Shown here one piece after another: positions 8,364-17,880 of a stretch of 57,000 nucleotides of DNA. The number at the start of each line of letters is the position of its first letter. Position 1 is the stretch's first letter. The translations under genes and the position numbers were made by a program. This stretch comes from Chthoniobacteraceae bacterium (GTDB lineage Bacteria; Verrucomicrobiota; Verrucomicrobiia; Chthoniobacterales; Chthoniobacteraceae): contig CANJNZ010000024.1 of NCBI GenBank assembly GCA_947476045.1, positions 1 to 57,000 on the forward strand, given 5' to 3'. A model generated the notes under the pieces. That model was not told the origin of the DNA, did no database searches, and saw only the letters and a program-made list of their open reading frames with translations.

Positions 8364-9527
8364 TTAAATACGTGGTGTCTTTCGTGATTTTATCTTTGCT
8401 GCGAAAACCCTGCCCTCGGGATCCGGCCTTTCACCAAGTCCGCGCCGGTAAATGCTGATGAGAATGCCAACACCAGCGAGGCAGAATGCGAGGTTCGACC
8501 CGCCATAGCTGATGAACGGCAGCGGCAGGCCCTTGTTCGGGAGAACCATCGTAGTCACTCCGATATTTAACACCGCCTGCAATGCGAGCAGTGCGACGAT
8601 TCCAAAACCGAGCAGTTTTCCAAAGCGGTCACATGCTCGCGTGGCGATGACTGTGCCTGTGACCAGAAGCACGAGAAAGAGCAGCACCACAACAAGCGTC
8701 CACCACAGCCCCAGTTCCTCACCTACCATCGGAAAAATAAAATCCGTATGCGCGTAGGGCAAATACGCGAATTTTTGCATTCCATTTCCTAAGCCGCGCC
8801 CATAGATGCCGCCCGAGCAAAACGCAATCAGCCCCTGCAGCTGTTGGTATGCATCATCTGGATAACGCTCGGGATGCAGGAACGCCAGGAGCCGCCCGGT
8901 GCGCTCAGGCATCATGCGCACTACCAATAAAAGTCCGCCCATCCCGACCACCGCCACAGCACCGAGATACCAGAGTCTCGCTCCTGCTACGAACATCACC
9001 AACAACGCTGACCCAAAGATAAGCGACGAACTGCCCAGATCGACTTCCGGAGCAATGAGTCCCACAAGCGCGCCCACTCCAAGTAAGGGATACAAAAAAC
9101 CTCCGAGGAACGATTTCGTTATTGTCTCCTTTCGCGAATACCACCACGCGAGCGCCACCAGAGCGGCGAGCTTTGCCAACTCGGAGGGCTGCAAAGTCTG
9201 GCCGCCAGCACCAATCCAACGACGCGAACCATTAATCTTTTTCCCGATGCCGGGCACGAAGCAGCAAATTAAAAGAACTGCAGCAAGCGCGTAGAGAACC
9301 CACCAGCGTTTCTCCATCCACCGATAGTCAAAAATAGCCGCAAATATACACAACACAGCGCCAACTCCCAACCATGCGAGCTGACGCCTGAGATAGTATT
9401 GCGGATCTCCGTGATTATCCTGCGCGTAGGCACCCGTGCTTGTAAGCATCACAATGCCAATGCCGGTCAAAACCACTACGGCTACGACCAGTAAAAAGAC
9501 ATTCAAAAAAACGAATCGCTTTTGCAT
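8364..9527 (-). CDS. ftsW: SEDS-family peptidoglycan polymerase FtsW
   Basis: Polytopic SEDS glycosyltransferase that polymerises lipid II at the septum with its partner PBP (FtsI); 387 aa with about ten hydrophobic segments. Diagnostic stretches are NGSRRWIGAGG, LQPSELAKLAALV, the acidic loop PEVDLGSS, the periplasmic YGRGLGNGMQKFAYLPYAHTDFIFP followed by VGEELG, and NIGVTTMVLPNKGLPLPFISYGGS. RodA is the alternative, but the position between murD and murG favours FtsW. It lies 30 bp after the LysM protein gene. Confidence 0.95.
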   Translation of the reverse strand: MQKRFVFLNVFLLVVAVVVLTGIGIVMLTSTGAYAQDNHGDPQYYLRRQLAWLGVGAVLCIFAAIFDYRWMEKRWWVLYALAAVLLICCFVPGIGKKINGSRRWIGAGGQTLQPSELAKLAALVALAWWYSRKETITKSFLGGFLYPLLGVGALVGLIAPEVDLGSSSLIFGSALLVMFVAGARLWYLGAVAVVGMGGLLLVVRMMPERTGRLLAFLHPERYPDDAYQQLQGLIAFCSGGIYGRGLGNGMQKFAYLPYAHTDFIFPMVGEELGLWWTLVVVLLFLVLLVTGTVIATRACDRFGKLLGFGIVALLALQAVLNIGVTTMVLPNKGLPLPFISYGGSNLAFCLAGVGILISIYRRGLGERPDPEGRVFAAKIKSRKTPRI

Positions 9528-9557
9528 CGGTGCTTACGCTGCGTTTGAACAAACCAA

Positions 9558-10301
9558 CTAGCTTTTCTTGACTGCAGGAATCTTGACGGGCTGGCCCGGC
9601 TGAATTTTTTTGGGATCTTTGATATTGTTCAGCTTCACCAGTTCTTCGTAGGTGCACTTGTTATCGCGTGCGATTTTTGCAACGGTATCCCCTTTTTGCA
9701 CCACATAGGTTCTCGGCCCGACAGGGAGGACGGCTGGTGCCGCTTTCACAACAGGCTTGGCCTCGGGTGCCTGGGCCGGTTTTGCAGACTTGCTTTCAGG
9801 AATGGTGAGCACCTGTCCTGCCCGGATATCGTTTTCGTTTTTGAGGCTGTTGGTAGAAACCAAATCGCTGGCTTGTGTGCTAAAAGCGACTGCAATTTTT
9901 GTCAGGTTGTCGCCCGTTTTAACCACATAAGTCTTGCCAGCCGGAACAACTGCGGGAGCAGCTTTGCGCGCTTCTGATTGCCGGGTTTCCGTTGCCGTTG
10001 CACTGGTGGCAGACGAGGCTTTTTGTGTCGCCGCCTTCGTGCCCGCCGCCGGATTTTCCTGAGCGGCGCTCGAAGCGTTTGGCGTAGTCGCAACGCGACC
10101 TTCGTTGATTCGGGAGAATGCGAATACACCGACGATGGCGACAACGTGCAGCAGCAGCACGACGACGAAAGCGCCGGAGAGCCGGCTGCTTCCTTCATCA
10201 TCCTCTTCATAGGTTGTCGGCATCGCGTTGCGCGTTGCGGTGAGATTCAGCTTCTTCGTTCTCACGAAGAAGCGGCGGAGTTGTTGCATTTGCTTTTTCA
10301 T
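9558..10301 (-). CDS. Membrane-anchored protein with two LysM domains
   Basis: A 247-aa bitopic protein: basic cytoplasmic N-terminus (1-40), one membrane helix (about 43-62), an Ala/Thr/Ser-rich low-complexity linker, then LysM domains at about 124-168 (KTYVVKTGDNLTKIA) and 198-243 (RTYVVQKGDTVAKIA). LysM modules bind GlcNAc-containing glycan, so it likely contacts peptidoglycan in the periplasm. It has no catalytic domain. Its ATG overlaps the murD stop (ATGA) and ftsW follows, so it is expressed with the septal synthesis genes; a septum-associated role is inference. LysM proteins are not part of the classical dcw set. Confidence 0.88.
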   Translation of the reverse strand: MKKQMQQLRRFFVRTKKLNLTATRNAMPTTYEEDDEGSSRLSGAFVVVLLLHVVAIVGVFAFSRINEGRVATTPNASSAAQENPAAGTKAATQKASSATSATATETRQSEARKAAPAVVPAGKTYVVKTGDNLTKIAVAFSTQASDLVSTNSLKNENDIRAGQVLTIPESKSAKPAQAPEAKPVVKAAPAVLPVGPRTYVVQKGDTVAKIARDNKCTYEELVKLNNIKDPKKIQPGQPVKIPAVKKS

Positions 10302-11638
10302 GGCTGGTTTTTTGTTGGTTGGAGTTGTTGGACGAGTTGACGGAATTGGTTTCCCCGGTCCGCATAATTGCGGAACATGTCGAAGGACGATGTGCCGGGG
10401 CTGAAGAGGACGATGTCGCCGCTGCGGGCCTGCGAGCGGGCGACCTGGAGTGCACGCTCAAGCGAGCGTCCCGCATTCACGCAGGACACTTTGGATGACC
10501 AGAGACGCTCGATGCGCTCTGCCATTTCGCCAAGCAGCACGGCGCAGCGGCATTTCTCCGCGACGATATCTACGACGCTGTCGAACTCGAATCCCTTGTC
10601 CTTGCCGCCCGCGATGAGAACGACTGGCCGTGTCTCGCCGGCGAGCGCTTTTTCGAGCGAGTCGAGATTTGTCGCCTTCGAGTCATTCACGTAATCCACA
10701 CCGTCGAGTGTGCGGACGAGTTCGCAACGATGCGGCAGTGGCTTGTAGGCGCGGAGTGGAGGGCACATCGCTTCGAACTTGAGTCCAAGCGCAAGCCCGA
10801 CACCTAGAGCAGCCATCAGGTTTTCGGTATTGTGAGAGCCGCGAAGCTGCGTGTCGCTCATCGCCAGAACTGGTTTGCCGTGATAATGAATCACCCCTTC
10901 GCGCAAATCGAAATCACCGCCACTAACGTAGGCGCTGAAGGTAATCGTTTGCGCCTTCAAAGCCGGCAGTTTGTCCCGGAAATTCACAACCGCCCAATCA
11001 TCAGCGGTCTGGTTTTCAAAGATGCGCACTTTTGCGGCGTAGTAAGCATCCATGTCTGGATAACGGTCCAGATGGTCCGGCGCGAAGCCCAGCCAGACAG
11101 CAACACGCGGGCGGAAGCTCCGGATTTCTTCGAGCTGGAAACTGCTGATTTCCACCGTCATCACATCCAGCGTGCGACCTTCGATTACCTTCGCGGAAAA
11201 GGCCGGGCTGATATTGCCGCAGGCGACGGTTTTCACTCCCGCACCCCGCAACATCACATCCACCAATTGCGTCGTCGTCGTCTTACCGTTTGTCCCAGTG
11301 ATCCCCACGACAGGTTTTCCACACAGTTTGTCGGCAATTTCCAATTCGCCGACCAAATCAATCCCCTTTGCGCGGAAATTTTTTACCAGCGGCACTACGG
11401 GATCGATTCCAGGGCTCAGAACACCGAAATCATATTGAGTCGCATCTTCATCGGCAGCGGGACCACCGATGCAAGTGATACCGAGGGCAGCAAGGCCGGA
11501 AAATTTGTCTGCAAGCTTTCCAGGGTCGCCACTGTCCAGCACGCTCACCCGTGCCCCCAGCGCGGCCAGCAACTTCGCGGCACTTTCACCGCTTTCGCCT
11601 GCTCCGAGCACTGCAATATGGAGGTTTTCGATGTTCAT
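10298..11638 (-). CDS. murD: UDP-MurNAc-L-alanine--D-glutamate ligase
   Basis: Mur ligase adding D-Glu in the cytoplasm; 446 aa. N-terminal Rossmann-like HIAVLGAGESGESAAKLL, the ATP loop GITGTNGKTTTTQLVD, the central stretch LGFAPDHLDRYPDMDAY and the C-terminal DGVDYVNDSKATNLDS with GGKDKGFEF are typical of MurD. The open frame extends upstream to 11692, but the ATG at 11638 starts MNIENLHIAVLG and overlaps the mraY stop as ATGA, so I take that start. The stop overlaps the LysM gene start by 4 nt. Confidence 0.95.
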   Translation of the reverse strand: MNIENLHIAVLGAGESGESAAKLLAALGARVSVLDSGDPGKLADKFSGLAALGITCIGGPAADEDATQYDFGVLSPGIDPVVPLVKNFRAKGIDLVGELEIADKLCGKPVVGITGTNGKTTTTQLVDVMLRGAGVKTVACGNISPAFSAKVIEGRTLDVMTVEISSFQLEEIRSFRPRVAVWLGFAPDHLDRYPDMDAYYAAKVRIFENQTADDWAVVNFRDKLPALKAQTITFSAYVSGGDFDLREGVIHYHGKPVLAMSDTQLRGSHNTENLMAALGVGLALGLKFEAMCPPLRAYKPLPHRCELVRTLDGVDYVNDSKATNLDSLEKALAGETRPVVLIAGGKDKGFEFDSVVDIVAEKCRCAVLLGEMAERIERLWSSKVSCVNAGRSLERALQVARSQARSGDIVLFSPGTSSFDMFRNYADRGNQFRQLVQQLQPTKNQP

Positions 11639-12771
11639 CGGAGTTTGAGCGTTGCGAGCCCGAGCAAGGCACAGATGAAACTGACGATCCAAAAACGAAT
11701 GACCACGGCGGTTTCCTTCCAGCCGCTCAACTCAAAATGATGGTGAAGCGGCGCCATTTTGAAAATGCGGCGTCCTTCTCCGAATTTCTTGCGCGTATAT
11801 TTAAAATAGAATCGCTGGATGAGCACCGATGTCGCCTCCACCACAAATACGAAGCCTATGATGAGAAGCAGCAGTTCCTGCTTCACGCAAATTGCCACGA
11901 CGCCTATGGCCCCGCCGATCGCGAGCGAACCTGTGTCGCCCATGAACATTTTTGCAGGATGCGCATTGAACCACAGAAATCCCAGCGATGCGCCGGCCAG
12001 CGCCATGCAAAAAACGGCGAGTTCTCCAGCCTGCGGATAAAACGGAACCTGAAGATAATCGGCGATGACGTGATTCCCTGCGATGTAGGCAAGCACCGCG
12101 TAGGCAAACGTGACGGTGAGCGTGCAGCCGGTGGCAAGACCGTCGAGGCCGTCGGTGAGATTCACCGCGTTCGACGTGCCCATGATGATCCCGCAGAAAA
12201 ACAGGAACGTCAGCACAGGCCCCATGTTGGCGATGAGCACTTTTTTGTAGAAGGGCACGTAAAGCTCGCGCGCCTGCACCTCGATGGATGAATTACCCAG
12301 AAAAAACCACGTCACACCGATGGCAATGGCGAGTTGAACGAGGAGCTTGGTCCGCTCGCGGACGCCGACAGAGTTTTTCTTGGAAACTTTGAGATAGTCG
12401 TCCGCGAAGCCGAGTCCGCCTGCGACAGTCATGGCAGCGAGGACAAGCCACACGAACATGTTGTCTGGTCGCGCCCAGAGCAGCGTCGAAACCACTGTGG
12501 TGCCGAGCAAAAGGATGCCGCCCATTGTTGGCGTGCCAGCTTTTTTGCCGTGCAACTCATAGAGCTTGTTCACTTCGTCAGCGCTGCGGATGGGCTGACC
12601 GAGTTTGAGCGAGAGGAGTTTCCGGATTGTGAAATTTCCCAGCAGTAGCGAGAGCGCAAATGCCGTAAGCGCGGCGAACACTGCCCGAAATGTGATGTAA
12701 TTAAAAACGTTGAACGCCTTCCAAAAGTCGTTCGTTGCACCATCGCTGAGACGTTGGAGATAAAAGAGCAT
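11635..12771 (-). CDS. mraY: Phospho-MurNAc-pentapeptide transferase MraY
   Basis: Integral membrane enzyme that transfers phospho-MurNAc-pentapeptide to undecaprenyl phosphate to make lipid I; 378 aa with about ten membrane spans. Visible motifs are GTPTMGGILLL, the aspartate-rich FADDYLKVSKKNSVG, NAVNLTDGLDGLATG, FMGDTGSLAIGG and the C-terminal histidine motif APLHHHFELSGWKE. The ATG overlaps the murF stop (TAATG), and its TGA overlaps the murD ATG. Confidence 0.97.
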   Translation of the reverse strand: MLFYLQRLSDGATNDFWKAFNVFNYITFRAVFAALTAFALSLLLGNFTIRKLLSLKLGQPIRSADEVNKLYELHGKKAGTPTMGGILLLGTTVVSTLLWARPDNMFVWLVLAAMTVAGGLGFADDYLKVSKKNSVGVRERTKLLVQLAIAIGVTWFFLGNSSIEVQARELYVPFYKKVLIANMGPVLTFLFFCGIIMGTSNAVNLTDGLDGLATGCTLTVTFAYAVLAYIAGNHVIADYLQVPFYPQAGELAVFCMALAGASLGFLWFNAHPAKMFMGDTGSLAIGGAIGVVAICVKQELLLLIIGFVFVVEATSVLIQRFYFKYTRKKFGEGRRIFKMAPLHHHFELSGWKETAVVIRFWIVSFICALLGLATLKLR

Positions 12772-14147
12772 TACGCCACGCCCCCCTTCTCCATCGCCTG
12801 CACGATACGCTCCATTTTCGCGGAACGACTGCCTTTAACCAATACGGTGTCGCCTTCACCAGTCATGCCACGGAGTGCCACGACGGCGTCGTCAACATCA
12901 GAAACATGGATGACTTCGCGAACACCTCCAGTGCGTGCGGCATCAGCAATCCAGCCCGCCTCTTCGCCGACTGCAATGACGCACGAGATGGCGAGTTCGC
13001 CGACTGCCATTCCCACACGGCGGTGACCGCGCTCTGATTCCTCGCCGAGTTCGCCCATGCGCCCGAGGACTGCTATACGACGGCCTTTGCAGGGCATCTG
13101 CGCGAGAGTGGCGAGTCCGGCGATGACGCTATCAGGATTGGCGTTGTAGCTGTCATCGAGAATGGTGATCCCGCCGATTTGCTTTTGCTGAAGGCGCCCC
13201 TTGCTGAGTTGAATCACGCGCAGTCCCTCAGCGCATTCGTCGAGCGTAAGGCCGAATGAAAGACCTGTTGCGCAGGCGAGCAGCGCATTGCGCACCATGT
13301 GCTCGCCTGGAACCGGGAGTTCCGCCTGCACACACTGCCCAGTGGCGTGCAGGCGGAACTGTATCCCGGACGAAAGTGGTTTGAGGTCGGTCGCACGCAC
13401 ATCGCCGCTGCTGATCCCGGCGGTGACGACACGGGCGCTACATCTCCGGGCAATACGCGGAGTAAATTCGTCGTCGGCATTCAGCACGACTGTGCCACTG
13501 CTGTGAATAGCTTCGGCGAGCATCCCTTTTTCCTGCGCGATGGCCTCGCGTGTGCGCATGAACTCGATATGCGCTGTGCCAATATTTGTGATGATTGCAG
13601 CATCCGGTTTCGCCATTGCGGCCAATGGTGCAATTTCACCGGGATGATTCATGCCCATCTCAACAATTGCCATTTCATGTGCGGAATCCAATCCAAGCAG
13701 CGTAAGCGGAACACCGATGTGGTTGTTCAGATTGCCTTCCGTTTTAGCCACGCGGTAGCGCTGTCCCAGCACCGAGGCCGTGAAGTCTTTGGTCGAGGTT
13801 TTTCCATTGCTGCCCGTCACTCCCACAACTTTCAGCGGAAGACTCGTGCGATAGTTTGTGCTGAGTAATTGCAGTGCCCGAAGTGTATCGAGCACTTTGA
13901 TGATGCCAAAGTTTACCGGCAGGCCGAGCGGCGCTTTCTCGACGACGGCACCGATGGCGCCAAGTCTCGCGGCCTCGGGAACAAACGAGTGCCCATCGAA
14001 ATTTTCGCCCCGCAGAGCGATGAAAATATCCCCCGACTTTAGTGAACGGGAGTCGGTGCAGATGCTTGTGACAGTCGCATCGGCACCACCCGCGAGGAGA
14101 TGGCCACCTGACCACTGTGCAACTTTGGAGAGCAGAGTCGCGTTCAT
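12771..14147 (-). CDS. murF: UDP-MurNAc-tripeptide--D-Ala-D-Ala ligase
   Basis: Adds D-Ala-D-Ala to the UDP-MurNAc-tripeptide; 458 aa from MNATLLSKVAQWSGG. It shows the MurE/MurF-type N-terminal domain (ICTDSRSLKSGDIFIALRG), the ATP loop GVTGSNGKTSTKDF, MGMNHPGEI and the MurF-typical ILDDSYNANPDSV. The open frame runs upstream to 14306, but that segment overlaps murE and is low-complexity; the ATG at 14147 sits one base after the murE TAA and aligns with the family N-terminus. It works with Ddl, also in this cluster. Confidence 0.95.
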   Translation of the reverse strand: MNATLLSKVAQWSGGHLLAGGADATVTSICTDSRSLKSGDIFIALRGENFDGHSFVPEAARLGAIGAVVEKAPLGLPVNFGIIKVLDTLRALQLLSTNYRTSLPLKVVGVTGSNGKTSTKDFTASVLGQRYRVAKTEGNLNNHIGVPLTLLGLDSAHEMAIVEMGMNHPGEIAPLAAMAKPDAAIITNIGTAHIEFMRTREAIAQEKGMLAEAIHSSGTVVLNADDEFTPRIARRCSARVVTAGISSGDVRATDLKPLSSGIQFRLHATGQCVQAELPVPGEHMVRNALLACATGLSFGLTLDECAEGLRVIQLSKGRLQQKQIGGITILDDSYNANPDSVIAGLATLAQMPCKGRRIAVLGRMGELGEESERGHRRVGMAVGELAISCVIAVGEEAGWIADAARTGGVREVIHVSDVDDAVVALRGMTGEGDTVLVKGSRSAKMERIVQAMEKGGVA

Positions 14148-14148
14148 T

Positions 14149-15702
14149 TTAGTCGAACTCCCTCCTCTCCCCGCGCTGAAATCGCGCGGGGCGGTTTTCA
14201 TAATCATTTTCTCCGGGCTGTGTGGGACGGCTGATATTTTCCGGGCGCCCGCTGACGGCACTTGCGGCGATTGCGGCATCATCGAAGGGGATCGTGGAGT
14301 CCGCAAACTCCTGGTAGGATTCGTGGCCCTTGCCTGCGAGGAGGATAATGTCGCGCGGTTGCGCCATGGCGATGGCTTTGAAAATGGCCTCTCTGCGATC
14401 GATGATGATCTCGGGCACTAGACGACGAAAGCCGGGTTTGATGTCCTCGATGATTGCGAGCGGATCTTCCTTTCGCGGATTGTCGCTCGTCACGATGACA
14501 TAATCGGCCATCGCATCCACGGCTGCGGCCATCCTTGGACGTTTTGTGACATCACGATTTCCACCGCAGCCAAACATGACAATCAGTCGCGCGGGTTCGA
14601 GTTCGCGCAATGTGCGCATGACGTTTGTGAGCGCGTCATCCGAATGCGCGTAATCCACAAAAACGCGGAAGGGTTTTTTCGCCGGAACCGACTGAAGTCG
14701 TCCGGGCACTGGCGGCGCTTGTTTCAGGGCGTTCACTGCGTCGCGCACATTCAGACCAAGTGCATGCGCTGTGGCGATGGCTGCGAGTGAGTTCAATACG
14801 TTGAACGCACCGATAAACGGCATTTTGACCAAATAACTCCTGCCAAGCGCATCGAGTTGGTAAGTCGTCCCGCTAAAATCCATACGCACACTACTCGCGC
14901 GGAACTGCGCAAGCGCGCCAACTCCGTAGGTGAAAACCTCGGTGTTCTTCCCGATGCGATCCACGAGGCGCGCACCAAATCGGTCGTCGCTGTTGATGAC
15001 AGCACGGGCTTTCTTTTTCTGCGCCGGAAGCTGATCGAAAAGCAACGCCTTCGCTTCGAAGTAGGAGTCCATCGTGCGATGGAAGTCCAAGTGATCCTGT
15101 GTGAGATTGGTGAACACCGCCACGTCGAACTCCACGCCGCGCACACGATCCTGAATCATGGCGTGCGAACTAACCTCCATCGCACAGCTCTTGCAGCCAT
15201 CGGAACGCATCATCCAAAGCAATTCCTGCAAATCAGCGCTCTCGGGTGTGGTCCGCGTTGCCGGCAGCTTTCTGTCGCCGATGACGTAGCTAACCGTGCC
15301 GATGAGACCGCAGCGGAGAAATTGTGTATCGAGGATGTGCTTGATAAGAAAAGCCGTGGTGGTTTTTCCGTTCGTTCCAGTCACACCAGCAATTTTCATC
15401 GCGTGGGATGGATTTCGGTAAAAAGCAGCCGCCGCATCCGCAAGTGCATGCCGCGCATTCTTCACCTGCAAATGCGTTGCGCGTGTGGCGAGGCCGGATT
15501 TTTCGCTCACGACTGCTACTGCACCACGATTAATCGCAGAGTCCACAAACTGTGAACCGTCCGTCTTTTCACCAGGCAAAGCGACAAAGAGGCTACCTTC
15601 TTTTGCCTGTCGGGAGTCGTAACAAATCGCCGTGATGTCGCGATCAAGCTCGCCGGTGATTGCGACCGGCTGGATGACTTTGGATAGCAGTTCAAGGTTC
15701 AT
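14149..15702 (-). CDS. murE: UDP-MurNAc-L-Ala-D-Glu--2,6-diaminopimelate ligase
   Basis: Adds the third stem residue; 517 aa. It has the N-terminal domain (ICYDSRQAKEGSLFVALPG), the ATP loop GVTGTNGKTTTAFLI, EVSSHAMIQDRV and the C-terminal DNPRKEDPLAII. The DNPR motif is the known signature for meso-diaminopimelate rather than lysine, so this bacterium is predicted to have a DAP-type peptidoglycan. The C-terminus carries about 30 extra polar residues (SRPTQPGENDYENRP...) beyond the usual end. The ATG overlaps the ftsI stop (TGATG). Confidence 0.95.
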   Translation of the reverse strand: MNLELLSKVIQPVAITGELDRDITAICYDSRQAKEGSLFVALPGEKTDGSQFVDSAINRGAVAVVSEKSGLATRATHLQVKNARHALADAAAAFYRNPSHAMKIAGVTGTNGKTTTAFLIKHILDTQFLRCGLIGTVSYVIGDRKLPATRTTPESADLQELLWMMRSDGCKSCAMEVSSHAMIQDRVRGVEFDVAVFTNLTQDHLDFHRTMDSYFEAKALLFDQLPAQKKKARAVINSDDRFGARLVDRIGKNTEVFTYGVGALAQFRASSVRMDFSGTTYQLDALGRSYLVKMPFIGAFNVLNSLAAIATAHALGLNVRDAVNALKQAPPVPGRLQSVPAKKPFRVFVDYAHSDDALTNVMRTLRELEPARLIVMFGCGGNRDVTKRPRMAAAVDAMADYVIVTSDNPRKEDPLAIIEDIKPGFRRLVPEIIIDRREAIFKAIAMAQPRDIILLAGKGHESYQEFADSTIPFDDAAIAASAVSGRPENISRPTQPGENDYENRPARFQRGERREFD

Positions 15703-17531
15703 CAGCGTCCGTTTTTTGCGAGAGCTTTTGCCTCGTCCTTCTCCTGCTGGAGTAGGATGGGGTCGGGTTGAATACCAAGATACGCGAGTGATTTTTCGGC
15801 GATCAGCTTGAACACTGGCGCTGCCACCATGCCGCCGACGTCTTCGTGGTTCGGCACCTGCGCCTCGTCAAAAACTACAGCGATGCAAATTGCCGGATCA
15901 TCGGCGGGGACGTAGCCGACAAATGAAGTTATGTGGTCATCTTTCGAATAATGACCGTCTTCAATCTTTTGCGATGTTCCTGTTTTCCCGGCAACGCGAA
16001 AACCCGGGATATGTGCTCGCACCGCTGTTCCTTTCTTTCCGGTCACACGAATGAGCGCCTCGCGAACTTTCCATGCAGTGTCTTCGGTAATGACACGACG
16101 GACTTCCTGCGGCTGGTAATCGACGAGCATGGCACCGCTTTCATCGCGGATATCCTTGAGAATTTGCGGCATCATCAAATGTCCGCCGTTGGCAATCGCG
16201 CTTGTAGCAACCACTACTTGAAGCGGGGTGGCTGCAACTTCGTGACCCATGGCAACACGGCTGATGGAAAGATTCGACCAAAGATGACGCGGGTGCAGCA
16301 TGCCGCGCGCTTCTCCTGGAAGTGCGATTCCTGTGGACTGGCCAAATCCAAAATTGCGCATCCAATTGTAAAATCGCTCTTCTCCCAACTGGACTGCGAT
16401 CTTGGCTGCGCCGATGTTCGACGACTTCTCGATAATCTGACCGACAGTCAGTTCGCCATAAGGATGATGATCGTGTAGTTTGTGTGCGGTCCAGTAGCCG
16501 TTTTCGCAGAATATGCTCGTGTCGGGAGATACCAGATGGTAATTAATGCCGCCAGCGCATGTGACAGCCTTGAAGGTGGAGCCGGGTTCATAAATGCCCG
16601 ACACTACATGGTTAAACCGCTGCTCGGGCCTGGCTTTTCCGGGCTCGTTTGGATCAAAAGTGGGGCGGTTCGAAAGTGCGAGGATGGCTCCTGTTTTTGG
16701 ATCCATCATCACCACGCTGGCTTTAATCGGTTTCAGCCTTTTGCAGGCAGCTTCGAGTTCGGTCTCTACGATTTGCTGGAGGTTTAAATCAATCGTGAGT
16801 CGCACATCCGAACCGTTACGGGGCGCACGCTCATTGCCGCGCGAGCTTACGATTTCGCGGCCTCGTCCATCTTTTACAAAGGAACGGGTCCCGTCCTTCC
16901 CGGCGAGCCAGTCGTCCATCGAGCGCTCGATTCCTTCGATGCCTTTGTATCGTCCAAGTCTGCGATCTTTTTCGTTATCTTCGAAGCCGTAGAATCCAAC
17001 GACGTGACTGGCGATCTGGCCTGCAGGATAAATGCGCTCGAAATTTTGCTCAAAGCGGATGCCCCGGAGATTGACTTTTTCCTTCTTCTGCAACGCCTCA
17101 ATGGCCTCGATGATGCGCTCGTATGTTTCCTCGGTGATTTTCTTTTTGAGAACGATGTATCTGCCTCCTGGAACGATGCGCTTCACGATATCCGCTTCGC
17201 TCATCTGAAGCGGACCGGTGAGGAGTGCGGCAACCTTTGGTCGCAGATCGATTTGCTCGGTTTTTTTGCCGTCCCTCTTGTCGAAAACGAGCAGTGTTGC
17301 ATCCGCGATGACGTTTTTCAGCGGCTCATTACGCGCGAGCATCGTCCCATGCGCATCCTGGATAGCGCCTCGCCGCGCCGGAATGATTTCGCTTCCTTTG
17401 TAATTGTCAAACGCCTTGATGACAAACTCCTCGTGCCTGTCCACTGCCAGATAAACCAGCCGCGCGGAGAGTGCCGTGAATACAGCCGCAAGGCCATAGC
17501 AGGCAATACAAGCGCGCGACGTGAGACTCAT
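15702..17531 (-). CDS. ftsI: Septal class B penicillin-binding protein FtsI (PBP3)
   Basis: Transpeptidase that crosslinks septal peptidoglycan with FtsW; 609 aa from MSLTSRACIACYG. One N-terminal membrane helix is followed by a PBP dimer domain (ARRGAIQDAHGTMLA ... ERIYPAGQIASHVVGFYG) and the transpeptidase domain with the three active-site motifs GSTFK, SSN (in IEKSSNIG) and KTGT (in VAGKTGTSQK). No PASTA domain is seen. The frame opens upstream at 17564, but the ATG at 17531 lies one base after the ftsL TGA. The gene order ftsL-ftsI-murE supports FtsI over other class B PBPs. Confidence 0.95.
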   Translation of the reverse strand: MSLTSRACIACYGLAAVFTALSARLVYLAVDRHEEFVIKAFDNYKGSEIIPARRGAIQDAHGTMLARNEPLKNVIADATLLVFDKRDGKKTEQIDLRPKVAALLTGPLQMSEADIVKRIVPGGRYIVLKKKITEETYERIIEAIEALQKKEKVNLRGIRFEQNFERIYPAGQIASHVVGFYGFEDNEKDRRLGRYKGIEGIERSMDDWLAGKDGTRSFVKDGRGREIVSSRGNERAPRNGSDVRLTIDLNLQQIVETELEAACKRLKPIKASVVMMDPKTGAILALSNRPTFDPNEPGKARPEQRFNHVVSGIYEPGSTFKAVTCAGGINYHLVSPDTSIFCENGYWTAHKLHDHHPYGELTVGQIIEKSSNIGAAKIAVQLGEERFYNWMRNFGFGQSTGIALPGEARGMLHPRHLWSNLSISRVAMGHEVAATPLQVVVATSAIANGGHLMMPQILKDIRDESGAMLVDYQPQEVRRVITEDTAWKVREALIRVTGKKGTAVRAHIPGFRVAGKTGTSQKIEDGHYSKDDHITSFVGYVPADDPAICIAVVFDEAQVPNHEDVGGMVAAPVFKLIAEKSLAYLGIQPDPILLQQEKDEAKALAKNGR

Positions 17532-17532
17532 C

Positions 17533-17880
17533 TCAACGCTCCTCCTTTGCTGCGATGGCCACACTGGAGCGCGGCTGGCTGACGTTCACTACACATTTTT
17601 CGTCAATTTTCACGAGATTGACGAAGCCTTTGCCAACCGCCTTCTGCAGGGCAGGAACGGAGGTAAGCTGATCTTTTTTGGTCTGAAGCGCCTCGTTTTT
17701 ATTGGAAAGTTCGGCGAGTTCTTTTTCGAGTCGTTTAATACGGTCGCCTCCAACAACAACCTGATGCTGCACCATGAGTGTCTTGATGCAAAACCCCGCG
17801 ATGCTCACGACCACAATCACGACCATGAGTATCGCGATGACTGGGACTGCTTGTGCATAGCGGCGGCTATTTTCTGACAT
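17533..17880 (-). CDS. ftsL: FtsL-like divisome protein (DivIC/FtsL family)
   Basis: A 115-aa bitopic protein: short polar N-terminus, one membrane helix at about 12-33 (VPVIAILMVVIVVVSIAGF), then a coiled-coil stretch at about 46-75 (IKRLEKELAELSNKNEALQTKK) and a short periplasmic tail. Sequence similarity to FtsL is weak, as usual for this family; the call rests on topology, size and position between rsmH and ftsI. The ATG at 17880 lies within the rsmH end, giving a 14-nt overlap; a longer upstream frame to 18051 only reads through rsmH. FtsB is the structural alternative. Confidence 0.85.
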   Translation of the reverse strand: MSENSRRYAQAVPVIAILMVVIVVVSIAGFCIKTLMVQHQVVVGGDRIKRLEKELAELSNKNEALQTKKDQLTSVPALQKAVGKGFVNLVKIDEKCVVNVSQPRSSVAIAAKEER

